This document shows positions 21,855 to 29,487 of a stretch of 33,178 nt of DNA, in pieces. A program made the translations under genes and the position numbers. The number at the start of each line of letters is the position of its first letter. Position 1 is the first letter of the stretch. The DNA is from Actinomycetes bacterium. GTDB taxonomy: Bacteria; Actinomycetota; Thermoleophilia; Gaiellales; Gaiellaceae. A model generated the notes under the pieces. The model did no database searches. It had not been told where the DNA came from and worked only from the letters and a program-made list of their open reading frames with translations. The stretch is taken from NCBI GenBank assembly GCA_023251945.1, contig JAHEXT010000007.1, positions 1-33,178 of the forward strand. Direction: 5' to 3'.

Positions 21855-23986
21855 CCACCGAAGAGCGGCTGGAAACCCGCCTCGACGACCGCGCCGAGCT
21901 GGCGGCTGTCGCTCTCGGACGGGTCGAGGTCGTGCGGTGAGAACGTCGGCTTGATCGTCACCTCGACACGCCACGGCACGTTCGGAGCCGCGAGCGCGAA
22001 TCCCTTCGCTCGGCAGTGGTGGAGGATCTTGGTCTGCGTCCCCGTGACGTGTGCGATCGCAGGCTGCTTGTCGGGACCTATCGTGACCGGTCCGATCCGG
22101 ACGGTCGCCTTGCCCGGGACGTCCTTGCCGCACCATGCGACTCGCGAGAGCTTGACCACCGCGAAGCCGGGCCCGTCGCGGGAGACGTCGTACCGCGAAT
22201 ACGAAGCCTCCCGTGACATCCAGCCGTCCGAGAAGATGCCCGTGATCCCGGAGGCGAGCTTCAGCGGCCGCCCGTCGAGCCGGTAGAGCGTGGCGCCGCG
22301 TCTCCGTCCGACGACGGGCGCCTGGAGCTCGACCCCGTTCAGGGCGAGTGCGTAGCCGGTCTCGGGCGACGGCGAGAGGGTCCCGTCCGCGTCTCCGAGG
22401 TCCGGAGTCAAGATCGGTCCGCCGACAGCCGTGGCGGTGCCGTCGAGGCTCCACATCTTCCGAATCGACGGGTTGAAGAACTCCGTCAGCCAGATGTTTG
22501 TGCCATCGGAGATCTGCTGGCCGATGACGACGACCGACTTGCCTCCGGTCACTTGGTCCACCCAGTCGTAGGGCCGCGGTAGGTTGTGCGCGATCCGCGT
22601 GGAGAGAAGACGCTCTCCCTCGGCGGCGTACACCTCGGCGGTCATGCTCCACACGAGGACGGCGACGGCGGCAGCCCCGGCAACCGCTGCGAATGCGACC
22701 GAGCTGCGTCGCAGCAGCTTGAGCGCGAGCACGACCGCGAGCGCGACCATGCAGGCGACCAGCAGCATGTTCTCGATCGTTCCTTCGGCCCAGCCCAACT
22801 CGCGGTTCGCGAAGGCGGCCATCGAGAGGCCGTGCGCCTCGTAGTAGGGGTACTGCTCGAGGTGGAGTGGGGTGCCGGAAACGACGTAGACGGTGAAGAT
22901 GGTCGCCCCGGCGATCGCCCAACCGCGGCCGACCCCGCGTGCGATTGCGAGCGCCGTCGCGGAAAAGAGGATCGGACAGAGGTAAATGACGTTTCGCTCG
23001 ACCACGAGAGTCGCGAATACGGTCGAGATGTACGCCCCCTTGATTCCTGCGTACCAGATGAAGGCGGCGAGCGCCGCGACGCTCGTGACGACGAACGCGC
23101 GCGTCTCCGGGTCGCGCCGTTCGCCCTTGGGCCGCGAGAGCGCTGCGATGCCGGCAAGCACGGGCAGCACCCCGACTCCGATCGCCAGGGCGCCCATCGC
23201 CCACACGCCGTGCTCGAAGACGCGTTCCTTGTAGAAGCCGGTCGTGTTCCGCCAACTCGTCGAGAGGTGCCCCATCAGAGCCGAGAATCCGACGGCGACG
23301 CCGACGGCCAGCGTGACCGCTCCGACCCAATCCCACCGCGACCAGCCTGAACGCCACTCTCGGACCCGCTCGGACTGCCATGCGAGCCAGAGCAGGCCGA
23401 GCGCGAGCACGGCGAAGAGGACGGCGAGCTGCGTCCGCGTCAGCGCCGCTGCGGTCGACACGAGCACGGCCGCACCGATCCGGCGCCATCCGGGCCGAAC
23501 GAGCGCGCGTGCGATCAGCCAGAGAGCGAGCGTCGAGAGGGGATACGCGAGCGGCTCCTCGACGAGGATCGACGAGTACGCGAGCGCAGGCACGGCGGTC
23601 GACGCACCGGCGGCCGCAAGCGCGTACCAGCGTGGGACGACGAGCCGCGCGAGCGCATACGCGGGGAACACGGTCGCGGTCATGGCCAGAACGAGCACGA
23701 GCTTCGCGGCGGCGTAGGCGGCGGACGTCGAGCCGAGCCACCAGACGGGGGCGAGCACGTACGCCACGAGCGTGGCAAGCCCCCCGTACGCCTCGCCCCG
23801 CCGCGCGGGCGATCCCGTCTCCCCGATCGCGCGCGAGAGCTGCGTGAGCTCGAGCTCGTCTGTGAAGATCGTGGGCACGGGGTGGCGTGACGCCTGCCAC
23901 GAGTAGAGCGCCGCGAGCCCGAAGTACAGGACGAGAAGCGGGATCGCCCCCTGCACACGGGCAAGAAACGCGTCGAGCCGGTTCAC
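21851..23986 (-). CDS. Large membrane glycosyltransferase (GT-C-like), paralogue of the 14886 gene
   Basis: A 711-residue protein. A short N-terminus (VNRLDAFLARVQ) precedes about eleven hydrophobic segments up to roughly 470, then a soluble domain of about 240 residues. The first loop contains PTIFTDELELTQLSRAIGET with Asp43-Glu44, the expected catalytic position of GT-C enzymes. The soluble part contains DWVDQVTGG, a NIWLTEFFN stretch and the closing SDSRQLGAVVEAGFQPLFGG, which matches the end of the 14886 product in pattern. The GTG start at 23986 overlaps the stop of the upstream gene (GTGA read on the minus strand), so it is coupled to the PGT-CapD fusion gene. It probably attaches a sugar to the glycan or lipid outside the membrane; the substrate is unknown. 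Confidence 0.78.
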   Translation of the reverse strand: MNRLDAFLARVQGAIPLLVLYFGLAALYSWQASRHPVPTIFTDELELTQLSRAIGETGSPARRGEAYGGLATLVAYVLAPVWWLGSTSAAYAAAKLVLVLAMTATVFPAYALARLVVPRWYALAAAGASTAVPALAYSSILVEEPLAYPLSTLALWLIARALVRPGWRRIGAAVLVSTAAALTRTQLAVLFAVLALGLLWLAWQSERVREWRSGWSRWDWVGAVTLAVGVAVGFSALMGHLSTSWRNTTGFYKERVFEHGVWAMGALAIGVGVLPVLAGIAALSRPKGERRDPETRAFVVTSVAALAAFIWYAGIKGAYISTVFATLVVERNVIYLCPILFSATALAIARGVGRGWAIAGATIFTVYVVSGTPLHLEQYPYYEAHGLSMAAFANRELGWAEGTIENMLLVACMVALAVVLALKLLRRSSVAFAAVAGAAAVAVLVWSMTAEVYAAEGERLLSTRIAHNLPRPYDWVDQVTGGKSVVVIGQQISDGTNIWLTEFFNPSIRKMWSLDGTATAVGGPILTPDLGDADGTLSPSPETGYALALNGVELQAPVVGRRRGATLYRLDGRPLKLASGITGIFSDGWMSREASYSRYDVSRDGPGFAVVKLSRVAWCGKDVPGKATVRIGPVTIGPDKQPAIAHVTGTQTKILHHCRAKGFALAAPNVPWRVEVTIKPTFSPHDLDPSESDSRQLGAVVEAGFQPLFGG

Positions 23987-25821
23987 AGAAGCGTTGCCTC
24001 GACCTGCTCGGGAGCGGAGAACTCGATTCGACGGTGGACGATCCGGCACGGGATGCCGGCTCCCTCCGCGGCCCGAATCACGGCGTCGAGCCGCTCCTGC
24101 GGTGCACCGGGAATGGTGACGAGCACTTCCTCCGCCCGCGTGGTCGCGATTGCGCGGGCGGCCTCGTCGAGCGCCCCGGCCACTGTGATCCCCAGGATGC
24201 GCCGTCGCCGTACGCGCGGGTTGTCGTCGAGGAAGCCCACCACCCGAGCCTCGTGGCCGTCGCGGAGCTCCCTGGCCAGGCTGCGCCCCGAGCGGCCGGC
24301 GCCGACGATGAGCACGCGCCGGCGGTGCCCGCGCAGCGTCCTCATCTCGGGGAGCAGTCGGAGTGCCAGCCGCGACGCGCCGACGAGGCCGGTGCAGAGG
24401 ACCGCGTAGACGACGAAGATCTCCACGGCCGAGAACGACCCGATCGGGCGGAGCGTGCGCAGGAGCGCGTACGCGATCACGGCTGCCGCGGCGCACGCGA
24501 CGGCGATCGGGACGACGTCACGCGCAGTGGCGAACCGCCAGACCCGCCGGTACACGCCGAGTCCGACGAAGAGCACGTACTGCGTCGCGAGCAGGATCGG
24601 GAGCGCGGACAAGAACACCGAGCGCTCGTACTCGGTTCCGAAGCCGCCGACCACGAGGAGGTACCCGGCCAGGAACGAGAAGCAGATGAGCACGAAGTCG
24701 ACCACGACCTCGACGAGGCGGCGCGGCTCGAAGAAGAGGGCGTGCCAGAGCGACGGCTCAGGCCCCACTGCGCCGCTTCGCGAACGCTCCTCGAGGTCGC
24801 TCAGGAAGCTCGCGAACTGGACGAGCAGGACGAACGTGACCAGGACGCCGACGGCGGTGAGGCGGGCGTTGTCGAGCACGTTATAGGCGAGCGCCGTCGC
24901 CCCGAGCGCGCCGGCGACGAGCGCGAGCAGGAGGACGGCCTTCGACTCCGACAGCCCGTAGTAGACGAGACGGTGCGACGTGTGGTCGCGGCCGCCCTGG
25001 GTGACCGGCCTTCGCTGCGCGAGCCGGACGACCGTGACGAGCGTCGTGTCCAGGATCGGGACGGCCAGGATGAGAAGCGGCAGGAGGACCGTCGCCACCG
25101 TCGTTCCGGCGACGGTCCAGCTCGAGGCAAGCGCGAGCGAGGCGAGCCCGAAGCCGAGCACCTGGCTCCCCGAGTCGCCCATGAAGACCGCGGCCGGGCG
25201 TCCCGGCCTCAGGTTGAAGGGGAGGAAGCCCGCGCACGCGAGCCCGAGCGCGAGTGCGAGCACGAGCACGGTGTCATTCGGGTGCTGCGTCACGGCGTCG
25301 ATCGCGAAGTACCCGCAGGCGATCGCGGCAAGGGTCGCCGCCAGGCCGTCCATGTTGTCGAGCAGGTTGAAGGCGTTGGTGATCCCCACGAGCCAGAGGA
25401 GCCCGATCGCCCACGCGAGCACGTCGTTCTGGACGATCTGGACCTGGAGGCCGCTCGCGAGCACGATGACCGCCGCCGTCACCTGGACGGCGAGCTTCGC
25501 CACCGGGCTCAGGCGGCGGAGGTCGTCGACGAGGCCGGCGGCGAAGAGGAGCGCAGTACCAGCGAGGATCCCCGCGAGCTCCCCGCTCCACTCGACGACG
25601 CCCGCCGCGACCGCGAGGAGCACTCCCGCCGCGAAGCCCGCGAAGATGCCGACGCCGCCGAAGGTGGGCGTCGGCTGCTCATGCCAGCGCTCGTCGGTCG
25701 GGTGGGCGACGAGGCGGCTGCCCAGCCGCGTCCGCAGGAGAGCCCAGAGAACCGCGAGTGTGATTGGAAACGCGGCGATCGCGACGATCGCATCCACAGC
25801 CACGGAAGGGTAGTCGAGCAT
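23983..25821 (-). CDS. WecA/MraY-type phosphoglycosyltransferase fused to a CapD-like N-terminal module
   Basis: A 612-residue membrane protein with two parts. Residues 1-340 are a polytopic GT4-superfamily transferase with the full motif set: PTFGG (52-56), Asp pair D99-D100 in GLVDDLRR, NAFNLLDNMDGLAA (149-162), FMGDSGSQVLG (213-223) and HTSHRL (280-285). Such enzymes move a sugar-phosphate from a UDP-sugar to a polyprenyl phosphate. Residues about 365-490 add four more membrane segments, and 500-600 form a Rossmann domain (VLIVGAGRSG 503-512, VGFLDDNP 528-535), the arrangement that precedes the dehydratase domain in CapD/PglF proteins, here with no dehydratase. Upstream codons in frame run into the transposase remnant, so the ATG at 25821 is chosen. 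It is coupled to 21851-23986. Confidence 0.85.
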   Translation of the reverse strand: MLDYPSVAVDAIVAIAAFPITLAVLWALLRTRLGSRLVAHPTDERWHEQPTPTFGGVGIFAGFAAGVLLAVAAGVVEWSGELAGILAGTALLFAAGLVDDLRRLSPVAKLAVQVTAAVIVLASGLQVQIVQNDVLAWAIGLLWLVGITNAFNLLDNMDGLAATLAAIACGYFAIDAVTQHPNDTVLVLALALGLACAGFLPFNLRPGRPAAVFMGDSGSQVLGFGLASLALASSWTVAGTTVATVLLPLLILAVPILDTTLVTVVRLAQRRPVTQGGRDHTSHRLVYYGLSESKAVLLLALVAGALGATALAYNVLDNARLTAVGVLVTFVLLVQFASFLSDLEERSRSGAVGPEPSLWHALFFEPRRLVEVVVDFVLICFSFLAGYLLVVGGFGTEYERSVFLSALPILLATQYVLFVGLGVYRRVWRFATARDVVPIAVACAAAAVIAYALLRTLRPIGSFSAVEIFVVYAVLCTGLVGASRLALRLLPEMRTLRGHRRRVLIVGAGRSGRSLARELRDGHEARVVGFLDDNPRVRRRRILGITVAGALDEAARAIATTRAEEVLVTIPGAPQERLDAVIRAAEGAGIPCRIVHRRIEFSAPEQVEATLL

Positions 25822-25891
25822 CCTGTCGCCCCTGCCCGCAAGGAGCGCCGCTGGCCTCGCGCCTACAATTGCTGCGGTGGCAGGACTGGTG

Positions 25892-25916
25892 TGTTGCAGC
25901 AGCTGATCGTGCAACA
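25892..25916. repeat. Inverted repeat TGTTGCA/TGCAACA
   Basis: TGTTGCA (25892-25898) and TGCAACA (25910-25916) can form a hairpin with an 11-nt loop. A third TGTTGCA follows at 25933-25939. It lies just outside the first GACCTGACCCC repeat at the edge of the decayed transposase, so it may be part of the element's end, or part of the upstream region of the gene starting at 25821. Confidence 0.45.
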
Positions 25917-25921
25917 ACGTG

Positions 25922-25932
25922 GACCTGACCCC
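25922..25932. repeat. Left copy of direct repeat GACCTGACCCC bounding the RAYT remnant
   Basis: An 11-bp sequence repeated exactly at 26432-26442, on either side of the transposase-derived coding remnant. Its complement, GGGGTCAGGTC, resembles the REP-type motif I recall beside RAYT transposases in other genomes (memory, not checked). Confidence 0.5.
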
Positions 25933-25935
25933 TGT

Positions 25936-26387
25936 TGCAAGCGCGTCGACGAGTGGCGCTGGTCGAGCCACCAGGCGACGATGGGAGCGCGACCTTCGGG
26001 GTTTCTCGCCACCGACCTGCTCCTCTCGTACGTCGGCGAGAGCCGGCCAGAAGCTCGATCCCGCTATCTCGCAATCGTCGAGGCAGACGCGGATCCAGCA
26101 GGACCGGCCCATCCGATCCTCGACGGCGACGGTCGCTTCGCCGCCCTCCACTTGGAGCGTCTCGAGCCAAGTCCCGAGCACCCGCGCGCGTCCTGAGGCT
26201 GCCGCGGCCACCGCTCGACGAGCTCCTCACGAGCTCAGCCGACGCCGCTTCGATCGTGCACGCCGACCGCGAGCACGGGTACAGCATGCGCCAGATCGCA
26301 ACCCACCTCCGTTGCGGAGTCACGACCGTACACCGGCGCATCCGAGACAATGAGGCACGGCAACGCGTGAGACCTCGTAAAGGTTGA
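25936..26387 (+). pseudogene. Decayed RAYT (REP-associated Y1 transposase) C-terminal remnant with frameshift
   Basis: The only sizeable non-coding stretch (25822-26543) carries a broken transposase. Reading frame 25936-26196 encodes CKRVDEWRWSSHQATMG and GFLATDLLLSYVGESRPEAR, the region after the catalytic core in RAYT/Y1 proteins. It ends at TGA 26194-26196. Shifted by one frame, 26193-26387 continues as LRLPRPPLDELL and HADREHGYSMRQIATHLRCG, a C-terminal helix-turn-helix typical of some RAYTs. The N-terminal catalytic part (HUH motif and Tyr) is absent, so it cannot be active. It is flanked by GACCTGACCCC direct repeats at 25922 and 26432. The flanking genes belong to the polysaccharide locus, so the insertion split or joined modules between the PGT fusion gene and wzm. 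Confidence 0.72.
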
Positions 26388-26431
26388 TCTTGCCGGACGT
26401 CTGCGGCTATCCCGCTCAGCGGAACATGGAA

Positions 26432-26442
26432 GACCTGACCCC
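26432..26442. repeat. Right copy of direct repeat GACCTGACCCC bounding the RAYT remnant
   Basis: Identical to 25922-25932 and placed 45 bp after the end of the helix-turn-helix frame. The pair delimits a segment of about 520 bp that likely corresponds to the residual element. Confidence 0.5.
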
Positions 26443-26528
26443 GGTCGGGGGAGCCAGCCCGCAGACCGAGCTCCCGCACACAGTGAAGTGTCAGTCCGTT
26501 TGCGGCCTGCGCAGACCACGACACCTCC

Positions 26529-26534
26529 TAGACT
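26529..26534 (+). promoter_or_regulatory. Probable -10 element (TAGACT) for wzm
   Basis: TAGACT lies 9 nt before the ATG at 26544, giving a leader of only a few bases. A TTGCGG at 26500-26505 is too far away (23 bp) to be a standard -35. Confidence 0.4.
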
Positions 26535-26543
26535 GATTCGTCG

Positions 26544-27344
26544 ATGACTGTGTACGCGGACGTACTCCGCTACCGCGAGCTTTTCGGGAGCCTGTTCCGG
26601 CGCGACATACGGGCGAAGTACCGGGGCTCGGTCCTGGGGCTCGGCTGGTCGCTCCTCCACCCCCTGGTGCTCATGCTCGTCTACCTGCTCGTGTTCTCGG
26701 TGCTCTGGCGGGTGGCCGAGGTCGGCAGCGACGACTACTGGCTCTTCCTCCTCTGCGGTCTTCCCGCCTGGGTCTTCTTCGCGACGGCCTCGCAGGCGTC
26801 GTCGCGGAGCCTGCTCGAGAACGCGAACCTCATCCGCAAGGTGCGCTTCCCACGCCAGCTCGTGCCGCTCTCGATCGTCGGCACGAACCTCGTCAGCTTC
26901 GCAGTCATGCTCGTCGTCGTCGTCGTCCTCAGCCTCGTGACGATTCCGGAGGCGCGCGCGACGGTCTGGCTCGCGTTCCCGCTGGGCGCTCTCTTCGCGT
27001 GCATCGTCGCCGGGTTCGCCCTCGCGATCGCATCGCTGAACGCGCTCTACCGGGACGTCGAGCACCTGCTTCAGGCGCTGCTCCTCCCGTGGTTCTTCCT
27101 GACGCCGATCCTGTACAGCCTCGACCAGCTTCCCGGCGTGGACGAGTACCCGGTGTTCGCGTTCGTCCTCCACTGGGTGAACTTCCTCACGCCGCCGATC
27201 GAGGCGATGCGAGCAGTGCTCTTCTACGGGGACGCACCCGCGGCCGGCGACGCGGTCTACACGGTGGTCGCGGCTGTGGTCGCGCTGTCCGTCGGGGCGT
27301 TCGTCTTCAGCCGCTCGGACGACCGGATCGCCGTCGAAGTCTGA
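26544..27344 (+). CDS. wzm: Polysaccharide ABC exporter permease (Wzm/ABC-2 type)
   Basis: A 266-residue ABC-2 type permease. The N-terminal cytoplasmic segment LFRRDIRAKYRGSVLGLGWS (17-36) is the typical amphipathic gate before the first membrane helix, followed by LLHPLVLMLVYLLVFSVLW. Six hydrophobic segments are visible, with a PRQLVPLSIVGTNLVSF stretch in the middle and YRDVEHLLQALLLPWFFLTP (169-188), a re-entrant region characteristic of polysaccharide and teichoic-acid exporters. It would pair with the ATPase at 28275-29480 to export a finished glycan on its lipid carrier. The partner is not adjacent: a minus-strand gene lies between, and its last 38 bp overlap this gene. It starts at ATG 26544 after a TAGACT element. 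Confidence 0.9.
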   Translation: MTVYADVLRYRELFGSLFRRDIRAKYRGSVLGLGWSLLHPLVLMLVYLLVFSVLWRVAEVGSDDYWLFLLCGLPAWVFFATASQASSRSLLENANLIRKVRFPRQLVPLSIVGTNLVSFAVMLVVVVVLSLVTIPEARATVWLAFPLGALFACIVAGFALAIASLNALYRDVEHLLQALLLPWFFLTPILYSLDQLPGVDEYPVFAFVLHWVNFLTPPIEAMRAVLFYGDAPAAGDAVYTVVAAVVALSVGAFVFSRSDDRIAVEV

Positions 27345-28143
27345 CGACGGCCCGGCCCTCGAAGAGGGCGTCGGCGCCGGAGAACGCCGGGAGGCCGTCG
27401 TGGGTCTCGGGCTCGCGGCCGTCCAGGAGCGAGGGGAAGAGGAGCGGATGCCCGAAGCGCGGGTTGCGTCCTCCTCCCGGGGCCCATGCAGCCAACCGAC
27501 GCCGCTCTCCCCGCGCGCCGACGCCACCGCCGATCTCGATTGCTCCGCCCACCGCGCCATAGCCCTCCTCGTGCGCGTCCAGGAGGAGGCGCGACCAGTC
27601 CGGGGCAGGCTGCGCGCCGGGGACGAGATGAGCCACGGCGACCGCGTCTTCCTCGACGACCGGCTCCTCCTGCGCCGCGAGAGCTGCCTCCGTCTCCGGG
27701 TCGTTCGCCCCGTGGACGACGACCCGGAGCCGTCGCTCCGCGATCCTCGGCCGTACTTCGACAGGGAGATCGAGCGGTGTCGAGCCGACCTCCTGGAACC
27801 AGAAGCGGAGCTCCTCGACGAGGTCGAAGGCGAGGCGATACCTCCCGGGAGGGCGGGGAGCGACAACGGCGACGTCGAGCTCCACGGCCTCGCCGGGCTC
27901 GACCCTCCGCGGAAACGCGGCGCGAACGCCGTCCCAGACGATCGGGTTCCCGAGCGGGTCGAGCCAGTGGTACGAGAGCTGGACCCCTTCCCGGCCTCGG
28001 GAGCGCCACGGCGCCGACCCGGCGTTCTCGAGCCGGAGCTTCGCCCGGCCGGCGACGCCGGCGTGCGACTCGTCGAGCTCGTAGCCGAGCCAGCGTACGG
28101 CGAGCGGTCCGGGGGGCACGGGGTGCTCGCCGACGCGCTCCAT
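27307..28143 (-). CDS. Beta-sandwich protein with a degenerate glycosyltransferase-like C-terminus
   Basis: A 278-residue protein without signal peptide or membrane segments. Residues about 14-133 read as an immunoglobulin-like sandwich: LRLENAGSAPW (36-46), LSYHWLDPLGNPIVWDGVR (56-74), VEPGEAVELDVAVVAP (81-96), PGRYRLAFDLVEE (99-111). After RPRIAERRLRVVVHG (131-145) the C-terminal part has APDWSRLLLDAHEEGYGAVG (180-199), which recalls the central region of GT2 enzymes but lacks any DxD or other catalytic signature; this link is tentative. It sits antiparallel between wzm and wzt. Because Wzt carries its own glycan-binding sandwich, a glycan-recognition role is plausible inference. The ATG at 28143 is preferred over an upstream TTG. 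Its end overlaps wzm by 38 bp. Confidence 0.62.
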   Translation of the reverse strand: MERVGEHPVPPGPLAVRWLGYELDESHAGVAGRAKLRLENAGSAPWRSRGREGVQLSYHWLDPLGNPIVWDGVRAAFPRRVEPGEAVELDVAVVAPRPPGRYRLAFDLVEELRFWFQEVGSTPLDLPVEVRPRIAERRLRVVVHGANDPETEAALAAQEEPVVEEDAVAVAHLVPGAQPAPDWSRLLLDAHEEGYGAVGGAIEIGGGVGARGERRRLAAWAPGGGRNPRFGHPLLFPSLLDGREPETHDGLPAFSGADALFEGRAVVRLRRRSGRPSG

Positions 28144-28169
28144 CGCGAGGGCTAGCAACCCGTGCGCAT

Positions 28170-28201
28170 GACCGGAATCCGCTGAAGCGCGGATTCCGGT
28201 C
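28170..28201. repeat. Perfect 13-bp inverted repeat between divergent genes
   Basis: GACCGGAATCCGC (28170-28182) and GCGGATTCCGGTC (28189-28201) pair perfectly around a 6-nt loop. It lies between the divergent genes 27307-28143 and 28275-29480, so it is not placed as a terminator for either. It could be an operator, a REP-like palindrome or part of a 5' leader. Confidence 0.6.
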
Positions 28202-28219
28202 GCGCGAAGATCCCTGAAG

Positions 28220-28238
28220 GCGGCCGCTTCGCGGCCGC
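28220..28238. repeat. GCGGCCGC inverted repeat
   Basis: GCGGCCGC (28220-28227), TTC loop, GCGGCCGC (28231-28238): each arm is self-complementary, and together they form an 8-bp hairpin. It lies 24 bp upstream of the wzt -10 element. Function is unknown; it may accompany the 13-bp palindrome at 28170. Confidence 0.5.
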
Positions 28239-28261
28239 GTCGCAGCTACCCATCGAGCCTC

Positions 28262-28267
28262 TAGTCT
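28262..28267 (+). promoter_or_regulatory. -10 element (TAGTCT) for wzt
   Basis: TAGTCT is followed by 7 nt and the ATG at 28275, giving a leaderless or nearly leaderless transcript. It means wzt has its own promoter, separate from wzm. Confidence 0.5.
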
Positions 28268-28274
28268 AGGCTCG

Positions 28275-29480
28275 ATGCTCGGCGAGATCAGCGTCGAGGG
28301 CGTCTCGCGCCGGTTCCGCGTCCACGCCCGGGAGGCGCACACGCTCAAGGATCTCTTCGTCCAGCGAGGACGGACCGAGGCGGTCGACATCTGGGCGCTC
28401 CGGGACGTCTCGTTGCAGGTCGCCCGAGGGGAGGCGGTCGGGCTGATCGGGCGCAACGGGTCCGGGAAGACGACGCTGCTCCGGGTCGTCGCGGGAATCA
28501 TCAAGCCGACGGCCGGGCGGGTCGGAGCGGAAGGCCGGATCGGCTCGCTGCTCGAGCTCGGCGCCGGCTTCCACCCGGACTTCAGCGGCCGCGAGAACGT
28601 CTTTCTGAACGGCGCGCTCCAGGGCCTCCGCCGCGCCGAGATCCGCGGCCGGTTCGACGAGATCGTGGCGTTCGCCGAGCTCGAGCACGCGATCGACCGG
28701 CCGGTGCGGACGTACTCGTCGGGGATGACCATGCGGCTCGGGTTCGCCATCGCCGCGTTCCTGGACGCCGACATCCTGCTCCTCGACGAGGTGTTCGCGG
28801 TCGGCGACGAGGCGTTCCAGCGGAGGTGCTTCGGCCGGATCTTCCGTTTCAAGCAGGAGGGCGGGACGATCGTCTTCGTCTCGCACGACGCACAGGCGGT
28901 GGAGCGCCTCTGCGAGCGGTCCGTGCTGCTCGAAACGGGCCGCGTTGCCTTCGACGGCCCCACGCGAGAGGCGGTGACGCGCTACCGCCGCGCCCTCGCC
29001 GACGAGACCGACCCGGCCGAGCGCGGGGCGGGGCTACGAGAGTGGGGCTCCGGCGAGGCGACGATCGCCTCTGCGGTTCTCGTCGGGCAGGAGGGCGGTG
29101 AGCGCCTCCAGTTCCTCTCCGGCGAGCCCTTCGCACTGCGGGTCGCTGTCGCCGCGGCCGACGGTATCCCGCCACCGCGGTTGCAGCTCGAGCTGCGCGA
29201 CGACGCCGGCACGCTGGTCGCCGGAGAGGCGGTCGATCTGCGTGACCTCGGCTGGGCGGGAGGCCCGGCGGAGCGCGCCATCCTTTTCGAGATGGTCGCG
29301 CTGCCGCTCGCCGAGGGCCGGTTCCATCTCCGGCTAGGCCTGACGGACGAGGGTGGGGAGCGGCTCTACCACTGGCTCGACGACGCGCTCGTCTTCGTCG
29401 TCTACCCGGGCGGCGAGGAGCGCGGGGTGGTCCGCTTTGAAGGGAGCTGGGCTATCGAGGAGAACTCAGGGAGCCGATGA
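28275..29480 (+). CDS. wzt: Polysaccharide ABC exporter ATPase (Wzt) with C-terminal glycan-binding domain
   Basis: A 401-residue ATPase. Walker A is GRNGSGKTT (59-67), an SLLELGAGFHPDFSGREN stretch (91-108) is the Q-loop region typical of polysaccharide exporters, the signature is YSSGMTMRL (147-155), Walker B is ILLLDE (167-172) and the switch His is H204. About 155 residues follow the ATPase and read as a beta-sandwich (LQLELRDDAG, FHLRLGLTDEGGERLYHWLD), matching the Wzt C-terminal domain that binds the chain end of the exported polymer. With the Wzm permease 26544-27344 it would power export across the inner membrane. A leaderless promoter lies upstream. Chain-terminal modification is often needed for recognition; the methyltransferase at 21228 is a candidate, by inference. 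Confidence 0.93.
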   Translation: MLGEISVEGVSRRFRVHAREAHTLKDLFVQRGRTEAVDIWALRDVSLQVARGEAVGLIGRNGSGKTTLLRVVAGIIKPTAGRVGAEGRIGSLLELGAGFHPDFSGRENVFLNGALQGLRRAEIRGRFDEIVAFAELEHAIDRPVRTYSSGMTMRLGFAIAAFLDADILLLDEVFAVGDEAFQRRCFGRIFRFKQEGGTIVFVSHDAQAVERLCERSVLLETGRVAFDGPTREAVTRYRRALADETDPAERGAGLREWGSGEATIASAVLVGQEGGERLQFLSGEPFALRVAVAAADGIPPPRLQLELRDDAGTLVAGEAVDLRDLGWAGGPAERAILFEMVALPLAEGRFHLRLGLTDEGGERLYHWLDDALVFVVYPGGEERGVVRFEGSWAIEENSGSR

Positions 29481-29487
29481 TCGGCCT

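Noticed and set aside
23887-26196. A 769-codon open frame on the plus strand across the PGT fusion gene
   Set aside because: It is antisense to strong motifs of 23983-25821 and has shadow-like composition (Arg, Glu, Asp rich). Only its last part, after 25936, encodes recognisable RAYT sequence, which is annotated separately.
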